NCBI GenBank assembly: GCA_030604585.1
Contig: JAUVVP010000133.1
Location: forward strand, 1-6,174
Length of the DNA stretch: 6,174 nucleotides
Direction of reading: 5' to 3'
Source: Planctomycetota bacterium
GTDB taxonomy: Bacteria > Planctomycetota > Brocadiia > SM23-32
Within the stretch, counting starts at the first letter, position 1. Each line of letters begins with the position of its first letter. Shown here piece by piece: positions 6,101 to 6,174 of this stretch. The notes below the pieces were generated by a model. That model worked only from the letters and a program-made list of their open reading frames with translations, had not been told where the DNA came from and ran no database searches. The position numbers and the translations under genes are program-made.

Positions 6101-6174
6101 CTATGAGCGATCAAAGACCTTGCGTTTCACTTGCACCTCGCGCCCGAAGTTGATCAACAAGCCCACCTCTATCC
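6101..6174 (-). CDS. GxxExxY family protein, C-terminal fragment at window edge
   Basis: On the minus strand, entering from the window edge, 23 codons read IEVGLLINFGREVQVK and RKVFDRS before a TAG at 6101-6103. GLLINFG followed by a basic, charged tail is the characteristic C-terminal end of GxxExxY proteins, and this part is exactly what the decayed neighbouring copy lacks. The rest of the gene lies outside the window. The fragment is short, so the call rests on this motif plus the presence of a second family member 151 nt away in the same direction. Confidence 0.75.
   Translation of the reverse strand, partial: IEVGLLINFGREVQVKRKVFDRS

Overview
The window is high-GC bacterial chromosome with strong G/C preference at third codon positions. 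It falls into a dense plus-strand operon (1-4047), a minus-strand metabolic gene (4157-5505), and a gene-poor right end (5506-6174). The end of infB followed by a DUF503 gene and rbfA is a common bacterial core order. The long-form HisG, the lipoate-dependent E2 and the GxxExxY genes fit a free-living bacterium. I would guess Planctomycetota or a neighbouring candidate phylum, probably a metagenome-derived contig. That guess rests on general feel and no marker was tested.

Plus strand: infB (5' end cut by the window edge), a DUF503/YlxP-like gene, rbfA, an endonuclease III-like gene and hisG run head to tail with short gaps (2, 27, 25 and 59 nt). The first three serve translation initiation and 30S subunit maturation. 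The fourth keeps the helix-hairpin-helix/GPD fold signature and a textbook 4Fe-4S cysteine loop, but the positions of both catalytic residues of endonuclease III (Lys120, Asp138) are changed. It is therefore probably not a classical glycosylase/lyase. hisG has its own good ribosome binding site and no other histidine genes nearby.

Minus strand: a pyruvate-dehydrogenase-type E2 (dihydrolipoamide acetyltransferase) converges on hisG, with a GC-rich hairpin between the two stops. It has a clear sigma70-like promoter (TTGAAA, 17 nt, TAGAAT), a dyad in the leader and a good ribosome binding site. The reading frame is broken by one base at a GGGG run in the interdomain linker. Adding one G restores a 449-residue protein with a lipoyl domain, two tandem E3-binding-like domains and the acetyltransferase domain. 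No E1 or E3 gene is in view.

Right end: the last 74 bases encode the C-terminal end of a GxxExxY-family protein on the minus strand. A second, decayed GxxExxY copy follows it (5698-5949) with an in-frame stop, loss of the expected acidic residue and loss of the C-terminus. Between the two lies an imperfect inverted repeat with 29-nt arms. Each arm is three copies of ATCCGT (or its complement) spaced exactly 10 nt apart. This duplicated gene plus phased-repeat arrangement is the part of the window least explained by ordinary annotation.
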